From Thermosipho sp. (in: thermotogales) (GTDB lineage Bacteria > Thermotogota > Thermotogae > Thermotogales > Fervidobacteriaceae), in the NCBI GenBank assembly GCA_017656335.1, contig JACDOA010000004.1:1-64000 (forward strand): DNA of 64,000 nucleotides. Reading direction: 5' to 3'. Below the pieces are notes generated by a model. It was not told the origin of the DNA. It worked only from the letters and a program-made list of their open reading frames with translations, and searched no databases. The translations under genes and the position numbers were made by a program. This document shows positions 8,972-18,447 of the stretch, piece by piece. Position 1 is the stretch's first letter. Each line of letters starts with the position of its first letter.

Positions 8972-10179
8972 GATTTCACCTCATTTATAAAAGATAGGAC
9001 ATCATCTAAATATGGTTTAACTTTTGTAGGTTTAATTAGTTTTTCAACTGATTTAATGTCTTTTAGCCCGTTTCCAGTTACAAAAATACATATTTTTTCA
9101 TCTTTTCCAACTAAATCCAGTTCAATGGCCTTTTTTAAACCTGCATAAGATGCTGCTCCGGCCGGTTCGCCAAATACCCCTGAAAATCTAGCAAGTTCAG
9201 AAATTGCCTTCAAAATTTCCTCGTCAGATACTCTTAAAAATGTTCCACCACTTTTTTCAACATACTTACATGCTTTTATAACATCTCTTGGTTTTCCTAC
9301 TGAAATACTGTCAGCAATTGTGGTTGATGTAATATCAGTTGGAATATAAGGCTTACCTTTTTCGAAAGTCCTTATAATTGCATCAGCATTTTTTGCTTGA
9401 ATTCCGATGATTTTTGGAATTTTCTTTATCAATCCTAAATTATAAAAATCAAAGAATCCCTTAAAAATGGAACTAATAACAGTACCATCTCCGACGCCAA
9501 CAAAAACAACATCTGGTGGTTCAAAATTATTTTGAATAATAACTTCTAAAGCTCCAGTTTTTTTCCCTTCCAATAAATAAGGATTAATTGCGGAATTTCT
9601 TGAATACCAATTAAGTCTTTTGCCAACTTCCATTGAAATGTCAAATGCTTCATCATATGTTCCATCAATCTGTATTACATGAGCACCATAAACATATAAT
9701 TGAGCTATTTTAGCAATAGGAGCACTTGCTGGTACAAAAATGTAGGTATTTAGTTTAGTTGGAGCAGTTAATCCAGCAAGTGAACTGGCAGCGTTTCCAG
9801 TAGAGGCGCAATATATTGTGTCATAATCAAATTCGTATGCTTTAGAAACAGCTATTGCGGTTGCTCTGTCTTTATACGATGCTGTTGGATTTGTACCGTC
9901 ATACTTTATAAGTAGTTCTTTGATACCAAGGATATTTTTGAATTTATACAATGGTGTCCCCCCGACTTTTAATTGAACTGCATAATCATTAATAGGCAAA
10001 ATTTTTGAAAATTGAGATATATCACCTTCGGGATAAAAATCAGATTTTTTAACGTTTATTTTTTCATAATCATAAATAATTTCTAAAGTACCCATTCGTT
10101 CCCCGCAATGTGGGCATGTATATAAGTCTCGGGAAGGCTCATAAATTTTTCCACATGATATACAACGAAGTTTGTACAT
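8968..10179 (-). CDS. Threonine-synthase-like PLP enzyme with zinc ribbon
   Basis: 403 residues of PLP fold type II. An N-terminal zinc ribbon carries Cys6, 9, 22 and 25 (CISCG and CPHCG). The Schiff-base lysine is Lys103 in TASYKDRATA, and the glycine-rich phosphate loop is TGNAASSLAGL-like (STGNAASS). Threonine synthases convert O-phosphohomoserine to threonine, and the layout fits archaeal-type ThrC. However, it is the first gene of a molybdenum hydroxylase operon, with no hom or thrB nearby. In purine-catabolic clusters a related PLP lyase (YgeX, diaminopropionate ammonia-lyase) occurs, so another amino-acid lyase role is possible. Start ATG with AGGAGGG upstream. Confidence 0.75.
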   Translation of the reverse strand: MYKLRCISCGKIYEPSRDLYTCPHCGERMGTLEIIYDYEKINVKKSDFYPEGDISQFSKILPINDYAVQLKVGGTPLYKFKNILGIKELLIKYDGTNPTASYKDRATAIAVSKAYEFDYDTIYCASTGNAASSLAGLTAPTKLNTYIFVPASAPIAKIAQLYVYGAHVIQIDGTYDEAFDISMEVGKRLNWYSRNSAINPYLLEGKKTGALEVIIQNNFEPPDVVFVGVGDGTVISSIFKGFFDFYNLGLIKKIPKIIGIQAKNADAIIRTFEKGKPYIPTDITSTTIADSISVGKPRDVIKACKYVEKSGGTFLRVSDEEILKAISELARFSGVFGEPAGAASYAGLKKAIELDLVGKDEKICIFVTGNGLKDIKSVEKLIKPTKVKPYLDDVLSFINEVKS

Positions 10180-10203
10180 TTTATCCCTCCTAATTTGCTT
10201 AAA

Positions 10204-10209
10204 ATTATA
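10204..10209 (-). promoter_or_regulatory. -10 element of the molybdenum hydroxylase operon
   Basis: On the minus strand TATAAT lies about 25 bases before the start codon of the operon's first gene. TTGTAA is found upstream but only about 14 bases away, so the -35 is uncertain. Confidence 0.45.
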
Positions 10210-10331
10210 CTTTTATTGACAAATTACAAAAAGCGTAGTAATTTTAAGAAATAAAAATAAAAATAGCAATTTTTAACGATAAATCAAAATAATAAAAGAA
10301 CAAAAAGAATAAATTTTTATTATTTAAAATA

Positions 10332-10340
10332 TGGTATACT
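10332..10340 (+). promoter_or_regulatory. Extended -10 promoter of the HD-domain/thrS gene string
   Basis: TG-G-TATACT at 10332-10340 is an extended -10. Transcription would start near 10347, directly before the GGAGGTGA ribosome site at 10350, so the leader is very short. Confidence 0.55.
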
Positions 10341-10361
10341 ATCTTTAGTGGAGGTGATCGA

Positions 10362-10907
10362 ATGCTTTCAAGAAATGAGGCTTTAGAACTTTTGAAAAAA
10401 CACGTGAAAACTAAGAATTTAATAAAGCATTGTCTTGCTACCGAAGCTGTAATGAGAAAAATGGCCATTTATTTTAATGAAGATCCTGAAACATGGGGAT
10501 TAGCTGGTTTATTACATGATTTAGATTATGAATATACAAAAGACAAACCTGAAGAACATGGTTTGAAAACTGTAGAATTGTTGGGAGACACTGTTTCAGA
10601 AGAGATTAAAAATGCTATTTTAGCACATTGTGAAAAAAAAGAAAGAGAAAGTTTGATTGAAAAAGTAATTTACGCTGTGGATCCAACCACAGGTTTTATT
10701 GTTGCTGGAGCATTAATAAAACCTGAGAAAAAATTAGCTGCGATTGATGTTAAATTCTTGTTAAATAGATTTAAAGAAAAATCATTTGCTAAAGGTGCCA
10801 GTAGGGAACAAATGAAAAGTTGTGAAGATTTCGGATTGTCTCTTGAAAAGTTTTATGAATTATCTTTGGAGGCTATGAAAGAAATTTCGGAGGAACTTGG
10901 ATTATGA
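10362..10907 (+). CDS. HD-domain (HDIG-type) phosphohydrolase
   Basis: 181 residues of the small HD superfamily of metal-dependent phosphohydrolases. The metal ligands are visible: His23, then His52-Asp53 in GLLHDLDYEY, and later His94 (AILAHC) and Asp104-119 region residues (AVDPTTG). The substrate is unknown. The start ATG has a strong GGAGGTGA site. It overlaps the next gene by four bases and heads a string that continues into thrS. Confidence 0.85.
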   Translation: MLSRNEALELLKKHVKTKNLIKHCLATEAVMRKMAIYFNEDPETWGLAGLLHDLDYEYTKDKPEEHGLKTVELLGDTVSEEIKNAILAHCEKKERESLIEKVIYAVDPTTGFIVAGALIKPEKKLAAIDVKFLLNRFKEKSFAKGASREQMKSCEDFGLSLEKFYELSLEAMKEISEELGL

Positions 10908-11308
10908 TTTTAAAGTTTTTTTTATGGGTTCTTCCTTTGTTTTTTGTGGCTTTTGATATGTCTTTTTTTGATGTTTTTGTCATTTTTCCTCTGTTTTTTT
11001 ACACAGAATCTTTAAATGAGTTTAGTTTTGAAAAAGCTTTAAGATATATAACTTATCTTTCTCTTTATGTTTTAGTTAATTATCATGAATTTAATCTTTT
11101 ATTTGCCCTTTTGATTTTTATTATTATAATAATTGATTCATCCCAAAAATACTGGATGAAAGTTTGGGTTTTGCCATTGATGCAAAGTCTTCTGTTTTTT
11201 ACCCCTTTGCTTTTTGAGAGGTATTTTTTTTCGTATATTTTTTCAATAAGTTTATTTTTTATAATTTTTGTTGTACTTTTTGAAAAGAAGATAATAGCTT
11301 ATAGTTAA
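10904..11308 (+). CDS. Small multi-spanning membrane protein, unknown
   Basis: 134 residues, very rich in Phe, Leu and Ile, with about four predicted membrane segments and a short cytoplasmic-type segment in the middle ([10 protein letters not shown]). Its start overlaps the end of the HD-domain gene as ATGA, and the thrS ribosome site follows 3 to 4 bases after its stop. This arrangement supports a real translated gene rather than a chance open frame. The position resembles MreD-like or small transport proteins, but no family motif was recognised. Confidence 0.6.
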   Translation: MILKFFLWVLPLFFVAFDMSFFDVFVIFPLFFYTESLNEFSFEKALRYITYLSLYVLVNYHEFNLLFALLIFIIIIIDSSQKYWMKVWVLPLMQSLLFFTPLLFERYFFSYIFSISLFFIIFVVLFEKKIIAYS

Positions 11309-11324
11309 TTATGGAGGTGCTAAG

Positions 11325-13235
11325 ATGAAGATTATCCTTCCAGATGGAAGTATTAAAGAATATGAAACCCAGGTAACACCAGGTCAGATTGCTAGAGAAA
11401 TAAGTGAAGGATTATATAGGAATGCAGTAGGTGCGGTAGTAAACGATCAATTGTGGGATTTAGAAAGACCAGTTAATTTTGATTGTCATCTAAGAATAGT
11501 TACGAAAAAAGATAAAGAAGCTCCTGGATTTTTTAGGCATACAATGGCTCATATTATGGCTCAAGCTGTTATGAGAATTTATGGGGAAAATAATGTTAGA
11601 TTAGGAATTGGTCCTACAATAGAAAATGGTTTTTATTATGATTTTGAAATATTAAACGCTTCAATTACTGAAGATGATTTGGGAAAAATAGAAAGTGAAA
11701 TGAAGAAAATAATAAAAGAGGATTTAAGAATAGAAAGATTTGAATTATCCAAAGAAAAAGCAATTGAATTTATGAAGCAAAAAGGTCAGATATACAAAGT
11801 GGAATTAATATCAGAAATACCAGATGAAAAAGTAAGTTTTTACAGACAAGGGGAATTCGTAGATCTTTGTAGAGGTCCTCATCTTCCAAGGACGGGAATT
11901 ATAAAGCATTTTAAATTATTGTCAGTTTCTGGAGCTTATTGGCGAGGCAGTGAAAAAAATCCTATGCTACAGAGAATTTACGGTACTGCTTTTGCTACCA
12001 AAGAAGAACTAGATAATTATTTAAAGATGATTGAAGAAGCTAAAAAAAGAGATCACAGAAAATTAGGTCCAAAACTCGGTTTATTTTTTATTAATTCAGA
12101 TGTGGCTCCAGGAATGCCTATTTTTTTACCGAAAGGATCAATAGTTTTAAATGAACTTATGAATTTTTCCAGGGAATTACATAAAAAATATGAATATTCA
12201 GAAGTAATGACCCCACTTGTTATGAATGTTAAACTATGGCATCAAAGTGGACACTGGGATCATTACAAAGAAAACATGTATTTTACTGAAAAAGAAGAAG
12301 TTGAATACGCTATAAAGCCTATGAATTGTCCGGGTCATATTTTGATATACAAAAATAATGTAGTTTCATATAGGGATTTACCTATTAGATTATTTGAATT
12401 TGGAAAAGTCCATAGGTATGAAAGAAGTGGAGTATTGCATGGACTATTGAGAGTAAGAGCTTTTACTCAAGATGATGCTCATATATTCTGCAGACAGGAT
12501 CAAATTGAGGAGGAAGTAACATCTGTTGTTAAACTAATTGATGAATTGTATAAACCATTTGGATTTACTTATAGAGCAACTTTAAGTACTATGCCAGAGG
12601 ATCATATGGGAGATGAAAAAACTTGGGAAAAAGCCACCGAAGCTTTAAGAAAAGTTTTAGAAGATATTGATTTAAATTTTGATGTTGCTGAGGGTGAAGG
12701 AGCATTTTATGGACCTAAAGTAGATTTCCATGTAAAGGACTCTTTAGGAAGAGAATGGCAATGCGCAACAATACAACTTGATTTTCAAATGCCAGAAAGA
12801 TTTAATTTAACATATGTTGACAAAAACGGCGAAGAAGTAAGGCCTGTAATGATACATACTGCAAAGTATGGTTCACTCGAACGGTTTTTTGGAATTTTAA
12901 TTGAACATTATGCTGGAGCATTTCCTCTCTGGATTTCTCCAATACAAGTTATAGTGCTTCCTGTTTCTGATAAATTTTCGTCATATGCTTCGAAAATAAC
13001 AGATGAGTTAATTGATAATGGAATTCTAGCACAGCTTGATTCAAGAAATGAAACATTGGGTTATAGAATAAGAGAGGCCCAGATGCAGAAGATACCTTAT
13101 ATGGTTATTGTTGGCGAAAAAGAACAGAGTAGCGGAACTGTGAGTTTACGAAGTAGGGAAGGTGAAGAAATGAATGGAATTGATTTAAGTGAATTTATAT
13201 CAACATTAAAAAGTAAAATAAAAAATAAGGAATAA
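11325..13235 (+). CDS. thrS: Threonyl-tRNA synthetase
   Basis: 636 residues, the usual bacterial length. It charges tRNA-Thr. Domains in order: TGS (about 1-60), editing domain with His72/His76 (HTMAH) and Cys182/His186 (DLCRGPH), class II catalytic core (about 245-535) with the zinc ligand Cys335 in KPMNCPGH and the LERFFG motif-3 region, and the anticodon-binding domain (about 540-636). Start ATG follows GGAGGTG. It is followed within 20 bases by the NfeD-like gene. Confidence 0.97.
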   Translation: MKIILPDGSIKEYETQVTPGQIAREISEGLYRNAVGAVVNDQLWDLERPVNFDCHLRIVTKKDKEAPGFFRHTMAHIMAQAVMRIYGENNVRLGIGPTIENGFYYDFEILNASITEDDLGKIESEMKKIIKEDLRIERFELSKEKAIEFMKQKGQIYKVELISEIPDEKVSFYRQGEFVDLCRGPHLPRTGIIKHFKLLSVSGAYWRGSEKNPMLQRIYGTAFATKEELDNYLKMIEEAKKRDHRKLGPKLGLFFINSDVAPGMPIFLPKGSIVLNELMNFSRELHKKYEYSEVMTPLVMNVKLWHQSGHWDHYKENMYFTEKEEVEYAIKPMNCPGHILIYKNNVVSYRDLPIRLFEFGKVHRYERSGVLHGLLRVRAFTQDDAHIFCRQDQIEEEVTSVVKLIDELYKPFGFTYRATLSTMPEDHMGDEKTWEKATEALRKVLEDIDLNFDVAEGEGAFYGPKVDFHVKDSLGREWQCATIQLDFQMPERFNLTYVDKNGEEVRPVMIHTAKYGSLERFFGILIEHYAGAFPLWISPIQVIVLPVSDKFSSYASKITDELIDNGILAQLDSRNETLGYRIREAQMQKIPYMVIVGEKEQSSGTVSLRSREGEEMNGIDLSEFISTLKSKIKNKE

Positions 13236-13252
13236 AAAAAGGGGGTGATACA

Positions 13253-13705
13253 ATCAGTCCAACAATTTTTTGGATAATTCTGGGTGTAGTATTAATGGCT
13301 TTGGAAATTGTAACTCCGACGTTTTTCATATTCTGGTTTGGATTAGGTGGAATTGCAGCTGCATTAGTTGCGTATTTCGTAGGAAATACTATTTGGGAGT
13401 TAGTAACTTTTATTGTTGTTTCTAGCATCCTTGTTTTATTAACCAGGCCATTGGTCAATAAAATGACAGGAGGACAGCCTAGAAAGATTAATGTTGATGA
13501 AATAATTGGTAAAAAAGCTTTAGTAATTGAGGAAATTGATAATAAGTCTGGGAAGGGAATTGTTAAGATTAATGGAGACACTTGGAGAGCATTTTCAGTT
13601 AATGATGAAGTAAAAATTAAAAAAGGGGAATATGTAAAAATTTTAAGGGTAGAAGGTGCTCATTTAGTAGTGGAAAAACATGAAAATAGGGAAACAGATG
13701 GTTAG
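13253..13705 (+). CDS. NfeD-like membrane protein, apparent ATC start
   Basis: About 150 residues. It has two or three membrane segments at the N-terminus and a C-terminal OB-fold domain (about 90-145; GKALVIEEIDNKSGKGIVKI). NfeD proteins partner SPFH/stomatin-like proteins, and the SPFH gene follows. The first ATG in frame (13295) falls in the middle of the first membrane helix. The conserved N-terminus SPTIFWIILGVVLMALEI is encoded upstream. The only strong ribosome site, GGGGGTG at 13241-13247, is correctly spaced for ATC at 13253. No ATG, GTG or TTG exists in frame between the upstream stop at 13226 and 13295. ATT 13265 or CTG 13280 are weaker alternatives. Confidence 0.8.
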   Translation: MSPTIFWIILGVVLMALEIVTPTFFIFWFGLGGIAAALVAYFVGNTIWELVTFIVVSSILVLLTRPLVNKMTGGQPRKINVDEIIGKKALVIEEIDNKSGKGIVKINGDTWRAFSVNDEVKIKKGEYVKILRVEGAHLVVEKHENRETDG

Positions 13706-13722
13706 TATAGGAGGGGGTAAAT

Positions 13723-14646
13723 ATGTATATTTTATTTTTAATATTAATCTTATTTTTGTTTATTTTAGCAGCGTCAGGTATAAAGATAGTCAGGCCATAT
13801 GAAAGAGGTCTAGTGGAGCGATTAGGGAAATTCAAAAAAGAAGTTAAAGCTGGTATACATTTCATCATTCCTTTCTTCGATCGCATACAAAAAGTAGATT
13901 TGAGAGAACACGTTATTGATGTTCCGCCTCAAGAAGTCATTACAAAGGATAACGTTGTAGTAACAGTTGATGCTGTAATTTATTACGAAATTACGGATGC
14001 ATACAAAGCAATCTACAACGTGAGTAATTTTGAATTTGCTACTATTAAGCTTGCTCAAACCAATTTGAGAAATGTTATAGGTGAACTTGAATTAGATCAA
14101 ACTTTAACATCTAGAGAAAAAATTAATACAAAATTAAGAACTGTATTGGATGAAGCTACAGACAAATGGGGTATAAGAATAACAAGAGTAGAAATTAAAA
14201 AGATAGATCCTCCAAAAGACATCATGGAAGCAATGAGTAAACAAATGAAGGCAGAAAGAACTAAAAGAGCGGCAATACTTGAAGCGGAAGGTATTAGGCA
14301 ATCTGAAATATTAAAGGCAGAAGGGCAAAAGCAGGCTGCCATATTAAAGGCAGAAGGTGAAGCAGAAGCAATTAAGAAAGTGGCTGAAGCTAATAAATTT
14401 AAACTTGTAACTGAAGCTGAGGGTCAGGGTAGTGCAATTAAACTTGTCTTTAAGGCTATACATGATGGAAAACCAACCAATGATTTAATTGCAATAAGAT
14501 ATCTTGAAGCTCTAAAGGAAGTAGCCAATGGAACTGCTACAAAAATATTCTTGCCTATGGAAGTTTCAGGTATATTGGGTAGTATTGGCGCAATTGGCGA
14601 GATGTTTAAGAAAGAGAGCGATGGCGGTGAGAGCAAAAATGCTTAA
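13723..14646 (+). CDS. SPFH/stomatin-like membrane protein (QmcA type)
   Basis: 307 residues. One N-terminal membrane segment (about 1-18) is followed by the SPFH domain starting [16 protein letters not shown] and including [22 protein letters not shown] long coiled-coil is rich in Glu, Ala and Lys with repeats of the type [11 protein letters not shown], and the C-terminus is hydrophobic and Gly-rich. Such proteins oligomerise into membrane microdomain scaffolds and pair with NfeD, encoded immediately upstream. A GGAGGGGG ribosome site precedes the ATG. It overlaps the next gene by eight bases. Confidence 0.93.
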   Translation: MYILFLILILFLFILAASGIKIVRPYERGLVERLGKFKKEVKAGIHFIIPFFDRIQKVDLREHVIDVPPQEVITKDNVVVTVDAVIYYEITDAYKAIYNVSNFEFATIKLAQTNLRNVIGELELDQTLTSREKINTKLRTVLDEATDKWGIRITRVEIKKIDPPKDIMEAMSKQMKAERTKRAAILEAEGIRQSEILKAEGQKQAAILKAEGEAEAIKKVAEANKFKLVTEAEGQGSAIKLVFKAIHDGKPTNDLIAIRYLEALKEVANGTATKIFLPMEVSGILGSIGAIGEMFKKESDGGESKNA

Positions 14647-15118
14647 GCTTTTTTTGATTGTTTCTTTTTCAGGAGCCTTGGGGCTCCTGATTTCAATTAT
14701 TTTCGCCTTTCTAATTGTTTTGTCTAGTTCATTTTTTAAATACGGCTCTTTTAGATTATTTAATGAAATGATGGTTCTTGGACTTGCAATTTTTGGCTGG
14801 TATTATTTAAATACAAGTTTATTAAATTTTGTGTTTTTCTTAATTTTATCCATTTTATATCACTTATATAGGATTATTAGTGAAATTTACTCAATTGATG
14901 CTCGATTTAGAACTTTGGTTTTGGCTCTTGGTAAAGATAGATTTGAATATGCTGCTTTTTCTTTGAAAAGAGTTAGAAGAAGAATTTTTGGCACGTTTTT
15001 TAAATATTTTGTTATTATTTTGACCGGATATTCTGTTTCTCAGTCCTTGCATCCTTTAATAATTGGTGGTATATCTTTAGTTGTTGGAGTAATTATAATA
15101 GTTTTGCGTTTGGACTGA
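14639..15118 (+). CDS. Small membrane protein, unknown
   Basis: 159 residues. I placed the start at ATG 14639 because GGTGAGAG lies about six bases upstream. The open frame extends further 5' only as an overlap with the SPFH gene. Two N-terminal and two C-terminal membrane hairpins flank a basic segment around residues 80-120 ([17 protein letters not shown]). No family was recognised. It is coupled to the SPFH gene by an eight-base overlap and followed after 15 bases by the Gate-domain gene, so a membrane-organisation role alongside SPFH/NfeD is a reasonable inference. Confidence 0.65.
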   Translation: MLKLFLIVSFSGALGLLISIIFAFLIVLSSSFFKYGSFRLFNEMMVLGLAIFGWYYLNTSLLNFVFFLILSILYHLYRIISEIYSIDARFRTLVLALGKDRFEYAAFSLKRVRRRIFGTFFKYFVIILTGYSVSQSLHPLIIGGISLVVGVIIIVLRLD

Positions 15119-15133
15119 GAAAGGGGAAAGTTT

Positions 15134-16267
15134 GTGAAGAAGAAAAAGATTAGTTTTGAAGCCATTATATTTATCATAATACTTGTATTTATGTTTTATT
15201 TAGTAGAAGAAACAATGGGAACAGCTAATTTTTTTAAAACATTAATGGCAACCGCTCATGATCTATTGATTAACACTGTGTTCTTTATAATGGCTGTTGC
15301 TGTTCTTACAGGTTCTTTTTCTTCACTTTTGTTTGAATTTGGTGTTGCAGATTTAATAGATTTTTTATTAAAGCCTCTTATTAAACCTCTGTATAATCTT
15401 CCAGGCGTTTCTGTAATGGGAATAATTTCCACTTATTTCTCTGATAATCCTGCCATAATTGCTCTAGCCAAAGATAAAAGATTTATGAATAATTTTGAAA
15501 AATGGCAGGAACCACTTTTATGTAATCTTGGAACCTCTTTTGGAATGGGATTGATAGTTTCAACATTTATGATTGCCCAAGGAAATAGAATGAGTGTAAA
15601 TCTTGTGCCCGCGGTTATAATTGGAAACATAGGAGCGTTTTTGGGTAGTATAATTAGTGTAAGAATGTTTTCTTATTTCACAAAGAAAAAACTTGGAAAT
15701 GTTAAGAAAACTGAAAGATTATATCCTCAAGAGTATTATAGAGAAACTCGCCCTGGTAGTTTCATGGAAAGATTTTTAGAAGCATTACTTGATGGTGGAA
15801 AAAGCGGTGTAGAAATAGGTTTAGGAATAATCCCTGGTGTTCTTGTTATAAGTACATTTGTTATGATGATTACTTTTGGTCCAAATGATCCTTCAAAAGG
15901 TTATCAGGGATTAGCCTATGAGGGAATACCTGTTTTACCATATTTGGGTAAAAAAATTTTCGTGTTTATTAAAGCATTATTTGGTTTTAATAGTCCAGAA
16001 TTAATTGCTTTTCCTTTAACTTCACTTGGTTCAACTGGAGCGGCTTTGGCATTAATTCCAAAATTTATAGATTTAAAAATTATTAATCCTAATGACATTG
16101 CAGTTTTTACTGCCATGGGGATGACATGGAGTGGTTATTTAAGTACTCATGTTGCTATGATGGATGAATTAGGTTATCGCTACTTAACTGGGAAAGCTAT
16201 TTTAGCTCACACTTTTGGTGGTTTATTGTCTGGAGTTATTGCTCATTTCATTTTTTTGTTAATATAG
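15134..16267 (+). CDS. Nucleoside-recognition (Gate) domain membrane protein
   Basis: 377 residues starting at GTG, with GGGGAAAG upstream. It has about eight or nine membrane segments. Two Gate-type halves are visible, one around FSDNPAIIALAKDKRFM (the conserved DNPA turn of these proteins) and one around SPELIAFPLTSLGSTGAALALIP. These features match the SpmA/SpmB/nucleoside recognition family of putative transporters (the CD0519/CD1768-like group). The substrate is unknown. It ends the NfeD-SPFH gene string; no clear terminator follows. Confidence 0.75.
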   Translation: MKKKKISFEAIIFIIILVFMFYLVEETMGTANFFKTLMATAHDLLINTVFFIMAVAVLTGSFSSLLFEFGVADLIDFLLKPLIKPLYNLPGVSVMGIISTYFSDNPAIIALAKDKRFMNNFEKWQEPLLCNLGTSFGMGLIVSTFMIAQGNRMSVNLVPAVIIGNIGAFLGSIISVRMFSYFTKKKLGNVKKTERLYPQEYYRETRPGSFMERFLEALLDGGKSGVEIGLGIIPGVLVISTFVMMITFGPNDPSKGYQGLAYEGIPVLPYLGKKIFVFIKALFGFNSPELIAFPLTSLGSTGAALALIPKFIDLKIINPNDIAVFTAMGMTWSGYLSTHVAMMDELGYRYLTGKAILAHTFGGLLSGVIAHFIFLLI

Positions 16268-16390
16268 CCTCACTCCTTTTCAATTACACAATTGTAACAT
16301 CCTGTATCATAAAATTAAAGTTTTGTACGTTTTATTGTTTCAAATTTTAGTTTATTATTTATTTGACTTTACTTGAAGGGAGTGGGGCAA

Positions 16391-17572
16391 GTGGATAAAT
16401 TAAGGATAAACCAAACATTAAAAGAGCTCTCTCATAAATATGGTACACCATTGCTTGTAATGGATTTAGAAGTGGTTAAAAGAAATTACGAAAAACTTAT
16501 AAATAATATTAACAATTGCGTTGTTTACTATGCTGTTAAAGCCAACTCCCATGTTGAAATTATTAATACTTTGAATAACCTTGGTAGTCATTTCGACGTT
16601 GCCTCGAAAGGGGAAATTGAAAAGCTTTTAGATTTAGGAGTTTCTCCTGAAAACATGAGTTTTGGAAATACAATAAAAAAGTCTTCAGATATTGAATTTG
16701 CTTTCAAAAATGGAATTCGCACGTTTGCTGTTGATTCAGAAATGGAGCTTGAGAAAATAGCTATAAATGCTCCAGGTTCAGATATATATGTAAGAATTAG
16801 TACAAATGGTATGGAGGATGATGCTGATTGGCCTTTAACCAAAAAATTTGGTACAAGTGTTGATCATGCAATTCAATTGGTTAAATATGCAAATAGTTTA
16901 GGTTTAAATCCTATTGGTGTTAGTTTTCATGTTGGTTCTCAAAATTATAATCCCAATAATTGGCGGGTTGCAATAAGAGAAGTTTCTGTAGTTTTTGAAG
17001 AAGCAAGAAGATTAGGTATAAAAATGAAGATGGTTAATACTGGTGGAGGAATGCCTATAAAATATTCAAGAAACATTCCTACAGTAAAAGAAATTGCAAA
17101 TGTAATTAATCAATCGGTAAAAGATTACTTAGGTGAAGATATAACTGTAATAGTTGAACCAGGACGTTCCATGGTTGGAAACGCAGGGGCAATTGTCTCA
17201 TCAGTAATTTTGAGAAGTAAAAAAGGCGATGAAAATTGGGTTTATACTGATGCAGGAGTTTTTCATGGATTAACTGAAACTATTCAGAATATCAGATATG
17301 AAATATCTATTATTGGAAAGGAAAATGAAAATAAGCAAAAATTTGTTTTAGCTGGTCCTACTTGCGATAGTGTGGATGTAATGTACTATGATTGTGAACT
17401 TCCTGAAACAACCACAATTGATGATTTAATTGTATTTTATAATACTGGTGCTTATACCACTGAGTATGGTACGAATTTTAATGGAATCCCGTCTCCTAAA
17501 ATTATTTTTGAAAATGGTTTATTTGTCAGCAAATCAGTAGAGCACACTTTTGAAGAAGTTTTTGAACAATAG
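16391..17572 (+). CDS. PLP-dependent ornithine/lysine decarboxylase (fold type III)
   Basis: 393 residues from GTG 16391, chosen because GGGAGTGG at 16378-16385 is spaced for it. A TTG at 16373 has no site. The PLP lysine lies in VYYAVKANSH, the glycine-rich phosphate loop in NTGGGMP, and the C-terminal substrate motif is GPTCDSVDVMYYD, whose Cys is typical of ornithine decarboxylases rather than of diaminopimelate decarboxylase (LysA). The product would be putrescine or cadaverine, feeding long-chain polyamine synthesis known in thermophiles. Confusion with LysA is the main alternative. Confidence 0.85.
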   Translation: MDKLRINQTLKELSHKYGTPLLVMDLEVVKRNYEKLINNINNCVVYYAVKANSHVEIINTLNNLGSHFDVASKGEIEKLLDLGVSPENMSFGNTIKKSSDIEFAFKNGIRTFAVDSEMELEKIAINAPGSDIYVRISTNGMEDDADWPLTKKFGTSVDHAIQLVKYANSLGLNPIGVSFHVGSQNYNPNNWRVAIREVSVVFEEARRLGIKMKMVNTGGGMPIKYSRNIPTVKEIANVINQSVKDYLGEDITVIVEPGRSMVGNAGAIVSSVILRSKKGDENWVYTDAGVFHGLTETIQNIRYEISIIGKENENKQKFVLAGPTCDSVDVMYYDCELPETTTIDDLIVFYNTGAYTTEYGTNFNGIPSPKIIFENGLFVSKSVEHTFEEVFEQ

Positions 17573-17577
17573 TATTA

Positions 17578-17586
17578 TGTTATAAT
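17578..17586 (+). promoter_or_regulatory. Extended -10 promoter of tRNA-Leu
   Basis: TG-T-TATAAT lies 14 bases upstream of the mature tRNA 5' end and overlaps the region just after the decarboxylase stop. Confidence 0.6.
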
Positions 17587-17599
17587 ATATTTGTGTAGT

Positions 17600-17685
17600 G
17601 CCGAGGTGGCGGAATTGGCAGACGCGCATGACTCAGGATCATGTGGGCTTTGCCCGTGCGGGTTCAAATCCCGCCCTCGGCACCA
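17600..17685 (+). tRNA. tRNA-Leu (CAG)
   Basis: Acceptor GCCGAGG (17600-17606) pairs with CCTCGGC (17675-17681), followed by A and an encoded CCA. The anticodon arm CATGA-CTCAGGA-TCATG gives anticodon CAG. There is a class II variable arm, and the T loop GGTTCAAATCC is intact. Length is 86 bases. Confidence 0.97.
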
Positions 17686-17686
17686 G

Positions 17687-17709
17687 TCCCGGAATTTCCC
17701 GGGATTTTT
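17687..17709 (+). terminator. Terminator after tRNA-Leu
   Basis: TCCCGG at 17687-17692 pairs with CCGGGA at 17699-17704 and is followed by TTTTT. The hairpin begins two bases after CCA. Confidence 0.75.
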
Positions 17710-17733
17710 ATATAGATTAGAAAGGTGGAAAAG

Positions 17734-18447
17734 GTGGATATAGTAAATTTCAGTGATTTAAAATTGACTATTGGTGATGCAAAAGATGTTAGAAATAAAA
17801 TAATTGAAAAGATTAAAAAAGGCGAAAAAACATTTGTTGTAACATTAAATGCTTCCATTTTGCTAAGGACTTTGAGAGATGCTTATTATAGAAAGGTTGT
17901 TAATCATGCCGATTTTGTGATTCCTGATGGTTCAGGCATAGTATGGGCGTTGAAAAGAAATAGAAAAATATTGACTGAAAGAATTACTGGAATTGATACA
18001 ATGCTATATCTTTGTAACGAATCTAAGAAAAATAATTGGAAGGTTTATTTATTAGGCTCTCAACCTTCAATAGTTGAAGAGGCCGCAAGAAGATTGAAAA
18101 AAAAAGGTGTAAATGTAGTAGGATTTCATCATGGATATTTTAAGGATGATAAAATTCCTATCGAAGAAATTGAGAAACTAAAACCTGATTTATTATTTGT
18201 AGGAATGGGAGTTCCAAAACAAGAAGAATGGATTTTTAAAAATTATAATTTACCTTTTAAATTTGCTATGGGTGTTGGTGGAAGTTTTGATGTTATTTCA
18301 GGTAAGAAGAAGAGAGCACCTATTGTTTTTCAAAATTTACGTTTAGAGTGGTTTTATAGATGGATGCAATCTCCGATTAAAAAAAGAAATGTACCATTAG
18401 AAGTATTTAAATATTATTTTTTAGTGTTAAGAGGAAAAATAAAATGA
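17734..18447 (+). CDS. WecG/TagA-family glycosyltransferase (GT26)
   Basis: 237 residues. GTG 17734 is preferred to GTG 17725 because AAGGTGG (17721-17727) is spaced for it. Family motifs visible are [23 protein letters not shown] (DG-G motif), [13 protein letters not shown] and [13 protein letters not shown]. The family transfers N-acetylmannosamine or related sugars to lipid-linked intermediates in cell-surface polymer synthesis. It overlaps rsmG by four bases. The nucleotide-sugar dehydrogenase at 22346 could supply an activated sugar in the same pathway. Confidence 0.88.
   Translation: MDIVNFSDLKLTIGDAKDVRNKIIEKIKKGEKTFVVTLNASILLRTLRDAYYRKVVNHADFVIPDGSGIVWALKRNRKILTERITGIDTMLYLCNESKKNNWKVYLLGSQPSIVEEAARRLKKKGVNVVGFHHGYFKDDKIPIEEIEKLKPDLLFVGMGVPKQEEWIFKNYNLPFKFAMGVGGSFDVISGKKKRAPIVFQNLRLEWFYRWMQSPIKKRNVPLEVFKYYFLVLRGKIK

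Noticed and set aside
10244..10468. 74-codon minus-strand frame at the HD-domain gene
   Set aside because: It covers the promoter and start of a convincing plus-strand gene and is a low-complexity shadow.
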